From UBA2561 sp964577275 (GTDB lineage Bacteria; Bacteroidota; Bacteroidia; Cytophagales; Thermoflexibacteraceae), in the NCBI GenBank assembly GCA_964577275.1, contig CAZNYR010000091.1:1-16849 (forward strand): DNA of 16,849 nucleotides, given 5' to 3'. Below, in pieces: positions 7,258 to 15,087 of this stretch. The notes under the pieces were generated by a model. It did no database searches. It saw only the letters and a program-made list of their open reading frames with translations, and was not told the origin of the DNA. The position numbers and the translations under genes were made by a program. Positions within the stretch are counted from its first letter, which is position 1. Each line of letters starts with the position of its first letter.

Positions 7258-9381
7258 ATGAGAATTTTGGTCTTGTTTATTTTTGGTAATTTATGGTTTT
7301 GTAGTGCGGAGGTTTTTGGACAATTACCCAAAACTATCGTACTCACGCCCGAACAGCCCGTTTTTGAGGATTCACGAAAGCTATTTTTTTTGGAAGATTC
7401 TTTGGCAATGTACTCATTTTCAGCTATTCAGCAAGGCAAATACGATGCGTATTTTCGGCAAGGAAACGCCAAAACTACGACATTCCACATTCCACACTCG
7501 GCAGTTTGGGGGCGATTCAAATTTCAAAATAGAACGGGACAAAGCGTCATTTTAGAACTCAACGAACCGACTCTGGACAGCGTGCGTTTTTATGCCGTTT
7601 ATCCTGACCGAACAGAGGAGATTCGGACGGGCGACCACCTCAAATACGATACCAGAAGCCTGAAAGTCAATACGTTTCAATTTTTATTGCCTGCTCAAGC
7701 CACCGAATTTTATTTTCGAGTTTTTTTGTCAAATCCTACGCAACTGCCCATAAAAATAGCCACTGCCGAATATTTTATCCAAAATAATCACCGCAAAGAC
7801 CTTTTTCAGGGCTTTTTTATTGGGAGTGCCACCATTATTCTGATTTATCATCTTTTTGTATTTTGGAGTACACGCCTCAAACTCTATTGGATTTATTCGC
7901 TTTATTTGTTGGGAAGCACCATCGGATTAGCACAGCTCAATAATTATAATTTTGAATTTTTGTGGGCTTCCGTACCCCAAATCAATCATTACAATGGCGT
8001 AATTTATGCGCTTAGTATGATTCCCACACCGATATTCAGTATATATTTTCTGAACATCAAACAAAATTCACGTTCTATGTATCTGATTTTCATAGGGTTT
8101 GTGATTTGGTCATGCCTCACGATTTTGGTAGGGCTGTCAGGATTTGATGTCCAGACCCTGAATCTGAATAATCTCAACATATTGGTATCAAGTTTTTATA
8201 GCCTTGCAGTCGGCATCATTTTGGCAGTTCGGGGTGTGCGAGAAGCCAAATTTTATCTTTTGGCACGCACCATGATTATTTTAGGTATTGTACTTGCGGT
8301 GGTTAAAAGTTATGGATATTTACCAAATCAATTATTTTTTAATAACATCCTACAAATCAGTATGTTAATGGAAATGTTATTTATGGCTTTTGCCGTTTCT
8401 GACAAGATTAACACGCTCCGAAAAGACAAAGACCAAGCCCAACAAGAAGCCCTTGCCTCTTCCAAAGAAAATACCCGATTGATTGAGGCGCAAAATGAAA
8501 TGTTAGAGCATAAAGTTACCGAACGCACGCTCGAAATTCAATCCCAAAACGAAGAATTACAACAGCAAACCGAAGAGATTTTGGCACAAAAAGAGTTTAT
8601 CGAAAGCCAACACGCCCAACTTTCCGATTTGCACCAAAGCGTAACGAGCAGTATTCGTTATGCCGAAACTATCCAGCACGCCATGTTGCCTGCCACCGAC
8701 AAATTGGAAGCGAATTTTGACCAAGTTTTTATCCTTTATAAACCCAAGGATGTCGTTAGTGGCGATTTTTATTATTTTACGGAATCCAAAAAACGAAAAT
8801 TTATTGCGGTTTCTGATTGCACGGGACATGGCGTTCCTGGCGCATTTATGTCTATGTTGGGCGTTTCCTTATTGCACCAAATTATTGGGCAAGAAAAAAT
8901 ACATCAGCCCGATGAGATTCTGGATACATTACATCTCAAAATTGAGGAAGTCTTGCGCCAACAACAAAGCGATAACCGTGATGGCATGGATATTGGCATT
9001 TGCGTCATCGAAGATGCGGGCAGTTTGAAGTACAGCAGTGCCAAACGACCTTTTTATTATTTCACTGAAAATGAAGAATTTATAACCATTTTGGGTAGCC
9101 GAAGAAGTGTCGGTGGGAGAATGTTACGGAACAAACCTTTTCATGTTTTTGAAAAAAAATACCAAAAAGGAGATATTTTTTACATGACTACTGATGGATA
9201 CATTGACCAATGCAATGAGAAACGCCAAAATTACGGCAGTATTCGCCTCGAAAATGACTTCAAAAATATGGTCAATTTGCCTTTGCACGAGCAGAAAATA
9301 CGACTTGACAAAAATCTGACTGAATTTCAGGCGACTGCCAAACAGCGCGATGACATCACAATTTTAGGATTGAAATTCTAA
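7258..9381 (+). CDS. 7TMR-DISM sensor with SpoIIE (PP2C-type) serine/threonine phosphatase domain
   Basis: A 707-residue membrane signalling protein. A signal peptide (1-21, cleavage near VFG/Q22) leads into a periplasmic beta-sandwich ligand-binding domain of the 7TMR-DISM extracellular type (about 30-175, with FHIPHSAVWGRFKF at 76-89). Seven membrane helices follow between about 185 and 383. A coiled coil (about 384-460, rich in Glu and Gln) connects to a SpoIIE phosphatase domain (about 463-707). The metal-binding acids are present: D503 in VVSGDFYYF, D520 in SDCTGHGVPGAFMSM, D575 and D578 in DGMDIG, D646 in TTDGYIDQ, and D698-D699 near the C-terminus. The domain therefore looks catalytically intact. 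It probably turns a periplasmic signal into dephosphorylation of a cytoplasmic target such as an anti-anti-sigma protein, but no STAS or anti-sigma gene lies in the window. Confidence 0.93.
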   Translation: MRILVLFIFGNLWFCSAEVFGQLPKTIVLTPEQPVFEDSRKLFFLEDSLAMYSFSAIQQGKYDAYFRQGNAKTTTFHIPHSAVWGRFKFQNRTGQSVILELNEPTLDSVRFYAVYPDRTEEIRTGDHLKYDTRSLKVNTFQFLLPAQATEFYFRVFLSNPTQLPIKIATAEYFIQNNHRKDLFQGFFIGSATIILIYHLFVFWSTRLKLYWIYSLYLLGSTIGLAQLNNYNFEFLWASVPQINHYNGVIYALSMIPTPIFSIYFLNIKQNSRSMYLIFIGFVIWSCLTILVGLSGFDVQTLNLNNLNILVSSFYSLAVGIILAVRGVREAKFYLLARTMIILGIVLAVVKSYGYLPNQLFFNNILQISMLMEMLFMAFAVSDKINTLRKDKDQAQQEALASSKENTRLIEAQNEMLEHKVTERTLEIQSQNEELQQQTEEILAQKEFIESQHAQLSDLHQSVTSSIRYAETIQHAMLPATDKLEANFDQVFILYKPKDVVSGDFYYFTESKKRKFIAVSDCTGHGVPGAFMSMLGVSLLHQIIGQEKIHQPDEILDTLHLKIEEVLRQQQSDNRDGMDIGICVIEDAGSLKYSSAKRPFYYFTENEEFITILGSRRSVGGRMLRNKPFHVFEKKYQKGDIFYMTTDGYIDQCNEKRQNYGSIRLENDFKNMVNLPLHEQKIRLDKNLTEFQATAKQRDDITILGLKF

Positions 9382-9411
9382 TAAATAAATAGTTTAATCA
9401 TATAAAATAGC

Positions 9412-10491
9412 TTAGTCAATGACTGTTTTTTGGCGTTTTTTGAGGAGTCTTTGCGTATTTAGAATGACCGAAAAAGACGTATAACCGCCCGCAATATTCC
9501 GAATGGAACGAGCCAGAGCAATTTCGGTATTTTTGACTTTGAGCATTCCCCCAAACGAAAATCCGACCAAAGCAGGACGAGTTTCCAAGATGAGTTCTCG
9601 GCGAGTCAGGAAATTATAGCCCAATCGTAAGTTAAATTTGGGATGAAACATCAATTCGCCCGCCAAAACAAAATGCCGTGAAAATTTATTCATACGGCTG
9701 ATTGGCTCTTGGATAGGATTGCCGAAAGCATCTAAGGTGGCTTGTTGATTTGGGTTCTGAAAACTCATATCGCCTCGCTGAATTTGGTGCGCCGTAACCG
9801 ATAATCGCAAGGGCATTCTGTCGAATTTATACGTAAAGCCTGCCTGCACATCGAGTGGCATCGAAAACGAGGCATTGGGCGTATAATTTGAAAAACCAAA
9901 TCCTAAGTTTCTGATAACCAATCCGATACGTAATTCTTTTTGGGGATGTACGAATGCGCCCCCCATATCGACAAATATCCCACCCGCCGAATAATCGCCC
10001 AAATTTGAGCCAACAATTTTCAGATTTGCGCCCGCCCGAAACGGCTTAAAATCATAGGAATAAGAGGCGGTCAGTGCAAAATCTGAAGCGGAAAAATTGC
10101 CCGTTGAATTGCCCGAAATGTCGTATCCCTCAAAATTTCCGTAGGTCAAATATTGGATTCCGAATCCTAATTTGCCGCCCCATTTTTGTCCGTACAAAAA
10201 GGCGAAAGATGTATTTGAAATCCCAGCATAAAAGGGCGAAATATTGATGCTCAAATGCCGTTCGGCGGTCGAATCTATCAGGGCAGGGTTTGAAAAAATC
10301 GAATTGACATCCGAAGGGTCGGCACTCACATTTACGCCACCCAAAGCTGTTTGGCGCGCATCGGCAGGGAAATTCAAAAATGAAAATGAATCCTGTCCGC
10401 CAATTTGTGCGATTAAGATATTTGGCAAAATTACAAAAAATAGGAAAGAGAGGTAAGGCTTCAAATTTTTTGAGTTTTTTGTTAAAATCAA
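9412..10491 (-). CDS. porQ: type IX secretion system protein PorQ, apparent TTG start
   Basis: A 359-residue outer-membrane protein of the PorV/PorQ group. The signal peptide (about 1-28, ending ILIA/Q29) is followed by QIGGQDSFSFLNFPADARQTALGG (first part 29-48), the characteristic PorQ opening, then SIFSNPALID (64-73) and a barrel of glycine-rich amphipathic strands. PorQ is an accessory of the type IX secretion system and belongs to the machinery that attaches and processes cargo at the cell surface in Bacteroidota. The start is unusual: no ATG exists in frame before the signal peptide within the open frame, so TTG at 10491 (or the TTG at residue 10) must serve, directly after an in-frame TGA. 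The gene converges on the SpoIIE gene with 30 bp between stops. An unread frameshift or stop in the sequence is the alternative. Confidence 0.85.
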   Translation of the reverse strand: MILTKNSKNLKPYLSFLFFVILPNILIAQIGGQDSFSFLNFPADARQTALGGVNVSADPSDVNSIFSNPALIDSTAERHLSINISPFYAGISNTSFAFLYGQKWGGKLGFGIQYLTYGNFEGYDISGNSTGNFSASDFALTASYSYDFKPFRAGANLKIVGSNLGDYSAGGIFVDMGGAFVHPQKELRIGLVIRNLGFGFSNYTPNASFSMPLDVQAGFTYKFDRMPLRLSVTAHQIQRGDMSFQNPNQQATLDAFGNPIQEPISRMNKFSRHFVLAGELMFHPKFNLRLGYNFLTRRELILETRPALVGFSFGGMLKVKNTEIALARSIRNIAGGYTSFSVILNTQRLLKKRQKTVID

Positions 10492-10512
10492 TCAAAAATC
10501 ATATTTTTTCAT
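10492..10512 (-). other. six-codon in-frame mini-ORF ending directly before the porQ start
   Basis: On the minus strand ATG (10512-10510) opens MKKYDF and a TGA stop at 10494-10492, in the same frame as porQ and immediately before its TTG. It may be a leader for translational coupling, the remnant of the original porQ start after a nonsense mutation, or a sequencing error. MKK is a typical signal-peptide start, which favours the second or third reading. Confidence 0.4.
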
Positions 10513-10534
10513 GTGCGTCATAAAAAAGATGCAG

Positions 10535-10567
10535 AAACTTGCCAAGTTTTAAAAACATGGCAAGTTT
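10535..10567 (-). terminator. hairpin terminator after lpd; shares motif with 6922-6954
   Basis: AAACTTGCCA and TGGCAAGTTT give a perfect 10-bp stem (10567-10558 and 10544-10535 read on the minus strand) with a 13-nt loop. A run of six T follows on the minus strand at 10527-10522. It begins 20 bp after the lpd stop codon. Part of the sequence, TTTTAAAACTTGGCAAGT, matches the hairpin near 6935 at 17 of 18 positions. Confidence 0.7.
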
Positions 10568-10587
10568 TTAAAAACGATGTATGAAAT

Positions 10588-11985
10588 TTACAGATGAATG
10601 ACCTCATCGTAGGCAGCTGCCGTAGCTTCCATAACTGCCTCAGACATAGTCGGATGTGGATGTATCGTTTTCAAAATTTCGTGTCCTGTGGTTTCTAATT
10701 TTCGAGCCGCCACCACTTCGGCAATCATTTCGGTTACGTTTGCGCCAACCATGTGTGCGCCCAACCATTCGCCATATTTGGCATCAAAAATTACTTTGAC
10801 AAATCCATCGGATGCGCCTGCGGCTTTGGCTTTTCCGGAGGCGGAGAACGGAAATTTGCCCACTTTGATTTCGTAACCAGCTTCTTTGGCTTGCTCTTCG
10901 GTATAGCCTACGGAGGCAATTTCGGGGGAGCAATACGTACAACCGGGAATATTTTTATAGTCGATAGGGTCTGGATTTAAGCCTGCAATTTTTTCGACAC
11001 ACGTAATTCCTTCTGCCGAAGCCACGTGCGCCAACGCAGGTCCATGCACAATATCGCCGATGGCATAAATCCCCGAAATGTTGGTGGTATAATAATCATC
11101 GACCAGTATTTTGCCTTTATCATGGGCTATGCCCAGCTCTTCCAGTCCAATGCCTTCGAGGTTTGTGGCAATGCCTACGGCAGATAGAACTATCTCACAA
11201 TCAATTACTTCCGTGCCTTTTTTGGTTTTTACGGTTACTTGACAGCCTTCGCCCGAAGTATCCACCGCCTCAACCGCCGAATTGGTCATGATTTTGATAC
11301 CCGACTTTTTGAAGGTGCGTTCTAATTGTTTGGAAACATCCGCATCTTCGTTGGGGACAATGCGTGGCAAATATTCGACAATCGTAACTTGTGTGCCGAT
11401 GGCGTTATAAAAATAGGCAAATTCAACGCCAATCGCTCCAGAACCCATCACCACGATAGATTTGGGCTGTTTGGGCAGGGTCATGGCTTTGCGATAACCG
11501 ATAATTTTTTGGTGATCAATCTTGACGTTGGGCAGTTCTCTGGCTCTGCCGCCTGTGGCAAGAATGATATGGTCAGCGGGATAAATTTTGACATTGCCCT
11601 GGGCATCCGTTACTTCTACTTTTTTGCCAGCGACTAATTTGCCGAAACCTATTAATTTATCAATTTTATTTTTTTTGAGCAAAAACTCCACGCCTTTGCT
11701 CATGCCGCCCGCAACTTCTCGGCTTCGTTGAATCATGCCCTCGAAATCTACGGCGGCATCGCCAACCTGAATGCCATAAGAACTGGCGTGCTGGATATAT
11801 TCAAAAACCTGTGCGCTTTTTAGCAGAGCTTTGGTCGGGATACAGCCCCAGTTCAAACAAATCCCGCCTATTTCGGCTTTCTCGACCAATCCGACCTTGA
11901 ACCCTAATTGTGAAGCCCGAATTGCAGCCACATAACCGCCCGGACCACTTCCGATAACGAGAATATCATATTTTTGTGCTGACAT
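10588..11985 (-). CDS. lpd: dihydrolipoyl dehydrogenase (E3)
   Basis: A 465-residue FAD enzyme, the usual length for the family. It oxidises protein-bound dihydrolipoamide with NAD+ in the pyruvate and 2-oxoglutarate dehydrogenase complexes and the glycine cleavage system. The FAD motif is G12-S-G-P-G-G17. The redox-active disulphide is C43-L-N-W-G-C48 in GGICLNWGCIPTKALL. The NAD-binding motif is G181-S-G-A-I-G186, with GIYAIGD (305-311) forming the second flavin contact. The C-terminal HPHPTMSEA (442-450) supplies the catalytic base H444 and its partner E449. All key residues are present. It is not next to genes for E1 or E2 subunits and appears to be a single-gene transcript with a hairpin terminator after it, so it probably serves more than one complex. 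Confidence 0.96.
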   Translation of the reverse strand: MSAQKYDILVIGSGPGGYVAAIRASQLGFKVGLVEKAEIGGICLNWGCIPTKALLKSAQVFEYIQHASSYGIQVGDAAVDFEGMIQRSREVAGGMSKGVEFLLKKNKIDKLIGFGKLVAGKKVEVTDAQGNVKIYPADHIILATGGRARELPNVKIDHQKIIGYRKAMTLPKQPKSIVVMGSGAIGVEFAYFYNAIGTQVTIVEYLPRIVPNEDADVSKQLERTFKKSGIKIMTNSAVEAVDTSGEGCQVTVKTKKGTEVIDCEIVLSAVGIATNLEGIGLEELGIAHDKGKILVDDYYTTNISGIYAIGDIVHGPALAHVASAEGITCVEKIAGLNPDPIDYKNIPGCTYCSPEIASVGYTEEQAKEAGYEIKVGKFPFSASGKAKAAGASDGFVKVIFDAKYGEWLGAHMVGANVTEMIAEVVAARKLETTGHEILKTIHPHPTMSEAVMEATAAAYDEVIHL

Positions 11986-12032
11986 ATTTTGACGAAAATC
12001 TAAGTTAATTATTTCTCTTTTTACAATCCGTG

Positions 12033-12040
12033 CAAAGTTA
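12033..12040 (-). promoter_or_regulatory. possible -7 promoter element for lpd
   Basis: The minus strand reads TAACTTTG here, an exact fit to the Bacteroidota -7 consensus TAnnTTTG, 47 bp upstream of the lpd ATG. No TTTG or TTG stands at the expected -33 spacing, so the call rests on one element. Confidence 0.35.
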
Positions 12041-12140
12041 AAAGATAAGCCGAAAGTACACTTATATCAGCTCAATTATTTTGTGAAAATCCAACGCTAT
12101 TGGCGGTGTCCTCATAGCCGACTAAAAATAAAGTAAATTT

Positions 12141-13031
12141 CTAATTTAGATTTTTCAAAAATGTCTGTAATCGGTCGGCATTACTCCGAGAAACGGGAAT
12201 CGTATTTTCTGTCCCTCGTAATTGCAACGTAAAATTTCGAGCATTTCCCATGACCTGAACAATCGCCCTGCCGTTCACAACATAACTTTTGTGGCAATGC
12301 AAAAAATCGCTTTCGGGTAATGCTTCAAAAAGTGTTTTGAGTCGATTCCGAATCAATATTTTTTCTAATTTTTGATTTTTTTCAAAATATACTTCAATGT
12401 AATTTCCATCCGATTTTAAGTAAATTAATTCCTCAGGACGAAGTTGGATTTCGACCTTGCCGTTTTCGGATTCTAATATAATATTTTTGGCAACAGAATG
12501 GTTATTTTGTTTCTTAATAGCTTGATTTTGAGATAATTGTAATGCCAAAAGCGCATTAAACTGTGTGGCTCTTATGAATTGCTTTTTTTGGAGCTGATAC
12601 TGTTCCAACAAAATCAAAATTGTTACGGGAATAAGTCCCATCCCAAAAACGCCTGCAATTCCTTTGGATAACAAAGTCCAAAAATTATTTTCCGAAAATA
12701 AAACCTTGATAACCAAGGTATTGGTCATTGCAATCGCCAACAAAATCAACGCATGAAGTATTAATTCTTTGCCCAACGTCCATTCTTCCGCTTCCATGAT
12801 TTTGGGCATACTTTTTTTGAGTAAGAAAACAACCAAAAAAGAAGTTATTCCGCTCACAATACCAAATAAAAGCGAATATCCTACACGTACTTCCCATGCC
12901 AAAAGATGAAACCCAAAAGGCATCAAAATAACTAATAATAAACTTACGATACCACTTGGCAAAAGTACCGTCATCCAAGTCAAGGAGGAGGGATGTGGTT
13001 GGCTCAAAAATTCGGTCAAAAACTGGCGCAT
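12141..13031 (-). CDS. membrane-anchored LytTR-family transcription regulator
   Basis: A 296-residue protein from the ATG at 13031. The open frame extends further upstream, with other possible starts at 13073 and 13106, but a start at MRQFLTEFLSQPHPSS matches the usual short leader before helix 1 in such proteins. Four membrane helices lie at about 22-44, 47-71, 90-112 and 125-143. A short coiled linker (144-180) leads to a LytTR DNA-binding domain (about 187-293), recognisable by IYLKSDGNYIEVYF (203-216), DFLHCHKSYVVN (242-253) and IPVSRSNADRLQTFL (278-292). There is no response-receiver domain, so the signal is probably sensed by the membrane part itself. The gene is divergent from the DUF2306-like gene, with about 140 bp between starts, and that neighbour is a possible target. 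The target is inferred. Confidence 0.9.
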   Translation of the reverse strand: MRQFLTEFLSQPHPSSLTWMTVLLPSGIVSLLLVILMPFGFHLLAWEVRVGYSLLFGIVSGITSFLVVFLLKKSMPKIMEAEEWTLGKELILHALILLAIAMTNTLVIKVLFSENNFWTLLSKGIAGVFGMGLIPVTILILLEQYQLQKKQFIRATQFNALLALQLSQNQAIKKQNNHSVAKNIILESENGKVEIQLRPEELIYLKSDGNYIEVYFEKNQKLEKILIRNRLKTLFEALPESDFLHCHKSYVVNGRAIVQVMGNARNFTLQLRGTENTIPVSRSNADRLQTFLKNLN

Positions 13032-13038
13032 ATTCAAA

Positions 13039-13069
13039 AATATCAATTCCAAAAATAATCTCAAACCGC
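13039..13069 (-). promoter_or_regulatory. candidate promoter TTTG-N19-TATTTTTG overlapping the LytTR gene start
   Basis: The minus strand shows TTTG, 19 bases, then TATTTTTG, a good match to the Bacteroidota -33/-7 arrangement. The -7 element ends only about 4 bases before the ATG at 13031, so the transcript would be nearly leaderless if this is used. It also lies inside the longer possible reading frame, so it may be coincidental. Confidence 0.3.
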
Positions 13070-13135
13070 TCATCACGCATGATTCCCGTTCGTACCATTC
13101 TACCAAAAATATGGCGTAACTAATTGATTTTGAGA

Positions 13136-13143
13136 TACATTTG
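13136..13143 (+). promoter_or_regulatory. possible -7 promoter element for the DUF2306-like gene
   Basis: TACATTTG matches TAnnTTTG exactly and ends 28 bp before the ATG at 13172. No -33 TTG is seen at the expected distance. Confidence 0.3.
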
Positions 13144-13171
13144 TATTATTTCGGAAACATAAAAATGAAAG

Positions 13172-13843
13172 ATGAACGATTTAATTTTAAAGTTACTGAT
13201 TTTTCACGGTATTTCGGGAGGCGTGGCATTGCTGACGGGAGGCATCGCAATTTTCGCTAAAAAAGGCAAAAAATTACATCGCAAAGCAGGCAAAGTTTAT
13301 GTTTGGGCAATGACATTGGTTTTTCTGACGGGTATTTTTATTGCAGGTTATCGAGAAAATCGCTTTTTGTTTTGTATCGCTTTTCTGAGTTATTATAGTG
13401 TTTTTGCAGGTATTAGAATACTGAAAATCAAACAATTACACCGTAATCAATCGCCAAAATGGTATGATTGGACGGCGGGAATTTTGAATGCGCTGGTTAA
13501 TATTATTTTTCTTGGATTAGGTGTTTATTATTTATTTGTGTCTGATAATCAGGCTGCTGCGGGACTTTCCATCTTTTTTGGCTTGGGCGGTTTGGCGATT
13601 TCTTACGTCAATCTGAAACCGTTTATCGTTCGCCCCACCGAAAAATTTCATTGGTACAACACACACATCGGCAACATGATGGGCGGTTATATCGCCACTT
13701 CGACCGCATTTATTTCTACGATTGCTTCGCGCACCGATTTTATAAATCCGTATTTGGCATTTTTATTACCTTCCTTAATCGGTGTGCCGTTGCTGATATA
13801 TTGGCAAAATCGCTACACAAAACAAACCTTAAAAAAAATATAA
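13172..13843 (+). CDS. DUF2306-like membrane protein
   Basis: A 223-residue integral membrane protein with about seven hydrophobic segments (roughly 8-29, 41-59, 65-82, 100-122, 128-148, 168-186 and 192-210). The pattern resembles the DUF2306 family: H12 in the first helix, a basic loop KKLHRKAGKVYVWAM (33-47), and WYNTHIGNMMGGYIATSTAF (161-180) near the end. Conserved-looking histidines H12, H36, H160 and H165 could bind a metal or haem, but the function of the family is not known and this is inference. The ATG at 13172 is chosen because it opens directly into the first helix. It is probably co-transcribed with the aspartic protease lipoprotein 25 bp downstream and is divergent from the LytTR regulator gene. 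Confidence 0.75.
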   Translation: MNDLILKLLIFHGISGGVALLTGGIAIFAKKGKKLHRKAGKVYVWAMTLVFLTGIFIAGYRENRFLFCIAFLSYYSVFAGIRILKIKQLHRNQSPKWYDWTAGILNALVNIIFLGLGVYYLFVSDNQAAAGLSIFFGLGGLAISYVNLKPFIVRPTEKFHWYNTHIGNMMGGYIATSTAFISTIASRTDFINPYLAFLLPSLIGVPLLIYWQNRYTKQTLKKI

Positions 13844-13868
13844 CCTATTGATTATCAAATTATTAAAA

Positions 13869-15041
13869 ATGAAACTAATTATCAAATATTTTTCGTATAT
13901 CATACTAATTTTTAGTATAAATTGGTTAAGTGCTTGTCAATATACAAAAAACGTAAACCTTCTGTTAGCCAACAGGTTAGCACGAGAAAACTTTACGGAT
14001 TCTATTCCTTTTGAACTTCGGAAAGGAATTATTGTGGTGCGTGCCAAAATCAATGGCGATTCGGTCTGGCGAGAATTTATTTTTGATACCGGAGCATTCA
14101 ATTCTAAAATCGAAAAACGCCAAGCCCAAGAGCTTCAACTCCCAACCAAAGCCCATAAAACGAACAGCGATACGCATGGTAATCAGCGAGTTATCGAAGT
14201 TACGCAAATCCGAAAATTGCGTTTAGGAAACACGGATTTTGAGAATATCAGCGCAGGAAAAGTCGAATATAATAGTCTTTCGGCGAGTCCATGTTTGGCA
14301 AAAGCGGGAATTATTGGTGCAAATTTGATTCAGTTGGCGAATTGGAAAATTGATTTTCAAGAAAAGTATATCTATTTTTCGGATAAACCTCTGGAAATCA
14401 ATTTATTAAAACAAAAATATACCTTTGATTTCCAAACGCCAGTACTTTCGGGAAAACCTATTTTTGCCATTCGGTTAGATAATAAAATTATTCAAAATAT
14501 GGTTTTTGATACAGGCTCGAACAGCGGATTCGTCTTGCCGCATGAAACATATGTTTATTTTCCTAAAAAAGTTAAAAAATTAGTATTTGACCAATCTATT
14601 ACGGGAATTTATGGTACAAAAATAGATACCCTCATTTACCAGAATCGTATTTGGGATGATATTAAAATCGAAGTTCCTGTGGTATTTTCCAAAAATGGAA
14701 AAGGACTTTTAGGCACGGAAATTTTAAGATTTTTTGATGTCTTTTTAGATTACGAAGCGAAACAAATTCATTTGCAGGCAAATTCGGAAAAAAATATTCA
14801 AATCCCTGAAAATCTGAATTTTATTCCTAAAATAATGAATGATTCGCTTTGGGTAGTTGCCCGCACTTCGCCCGAATATTCCTTCAAATTAGGTGATACA
14901 TTACGAACAATAAATGGCAAAAAACCAAATGATTTATTTTCGGATTATTGCGATTATTTGATGAATATCCGTCATATTTTGGGACAGGATAGCATTTGGG
15001 TTGAAACTTTTACAGGACATAAAATCAGAATAAAAATCTAA
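13869..15041 (+). CDS. lipoprotein with two tandem retropepsin-like aspartic protease domains
   Basis: A 390-residue protein starting at the ATG at 13869. The frame is open back to a TTG at 13848, but the ATG gives a proper lipoprotein signal peptide ending LSA/C23. The first aspartic protease unit has FDTGA (72-76) and its hydrophobic-Gly partner IIGANLIQLANWKIDF (148-163). The second has FDTGS (213-217) and LLGTEILRFFDVFLDY (280-295). Each unit therefore carries a catalytic Asp (D73 and D214) and the structural Gly motif, so one chain could form the active site that retropepsins usually build by dimerising. A C-terminal segment (about 325-390, with LGDTLRTINGKKP at 341-353) resembles the ligand-binding end of a PDZ domain. 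It is expected to be membrane-anchored and exported. The substrate is unknown. Confidence 0.85.
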   Translation: MKLIIKYFSYIILIFSINWLSACQYTKNVNLLLANRLARENFTDSIPFELRKGIIVVRAKINGDSVWREFIFDTGAFNSKIEKRQAQELQLPTKAHKTNSDTHGNQRVIEVTQIRKLRLGNTDFENISAGKVEYNSLSASPCLAKAGIIGANLIQLANWKIDFQEKYIYFSDKPLEINLLKQKYTFDFQTPVLSGKPIFAIRLDNKIIQNMVFDTGSNSGFVLPHETYVYFPKKVKKLVFDQSITGIYGTKIDTLIYQNRIWDDIKIEVPVVFSKNGKGLLGTEILRFFDVFLDYEAKQIHLQANSEKNIQIPENLNFIPKIMNDSLWVVARTSPEYSFKLGDTLRTINGKKPNDLFSDYCDYLMNIRHILGQDSIWVETFTGHKIRIKI

Positions 15042-15087
15042 TTTTAGTACATATTATAGGTAGTATCTTTTTTAATCAAAAAAATCA

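Noticed and set aside
12090..12120. GCTAT/ATAGC inverted repeat after the LytTR gene as a terminator
   Set aside because: The stem is only 5 bp with a 13-nt loop and no T-run follows on the minus strand.
13032..13106. Longer start of the LytTR regulator at 13073 or 13106
   Set aside because: The ATG at 13031 gives the usual short leader before the first helix, and a promoter-like element lies within the extension. The longer start at 13073 is not excluded.
13848..13868. TTG start for the aspartic protease lipoprotein at 13848
   Set aside because: The ATG at 13869 gives a lipoprotein signal peptide of normal length, with the lipid-accepting cysteine at residue 23.
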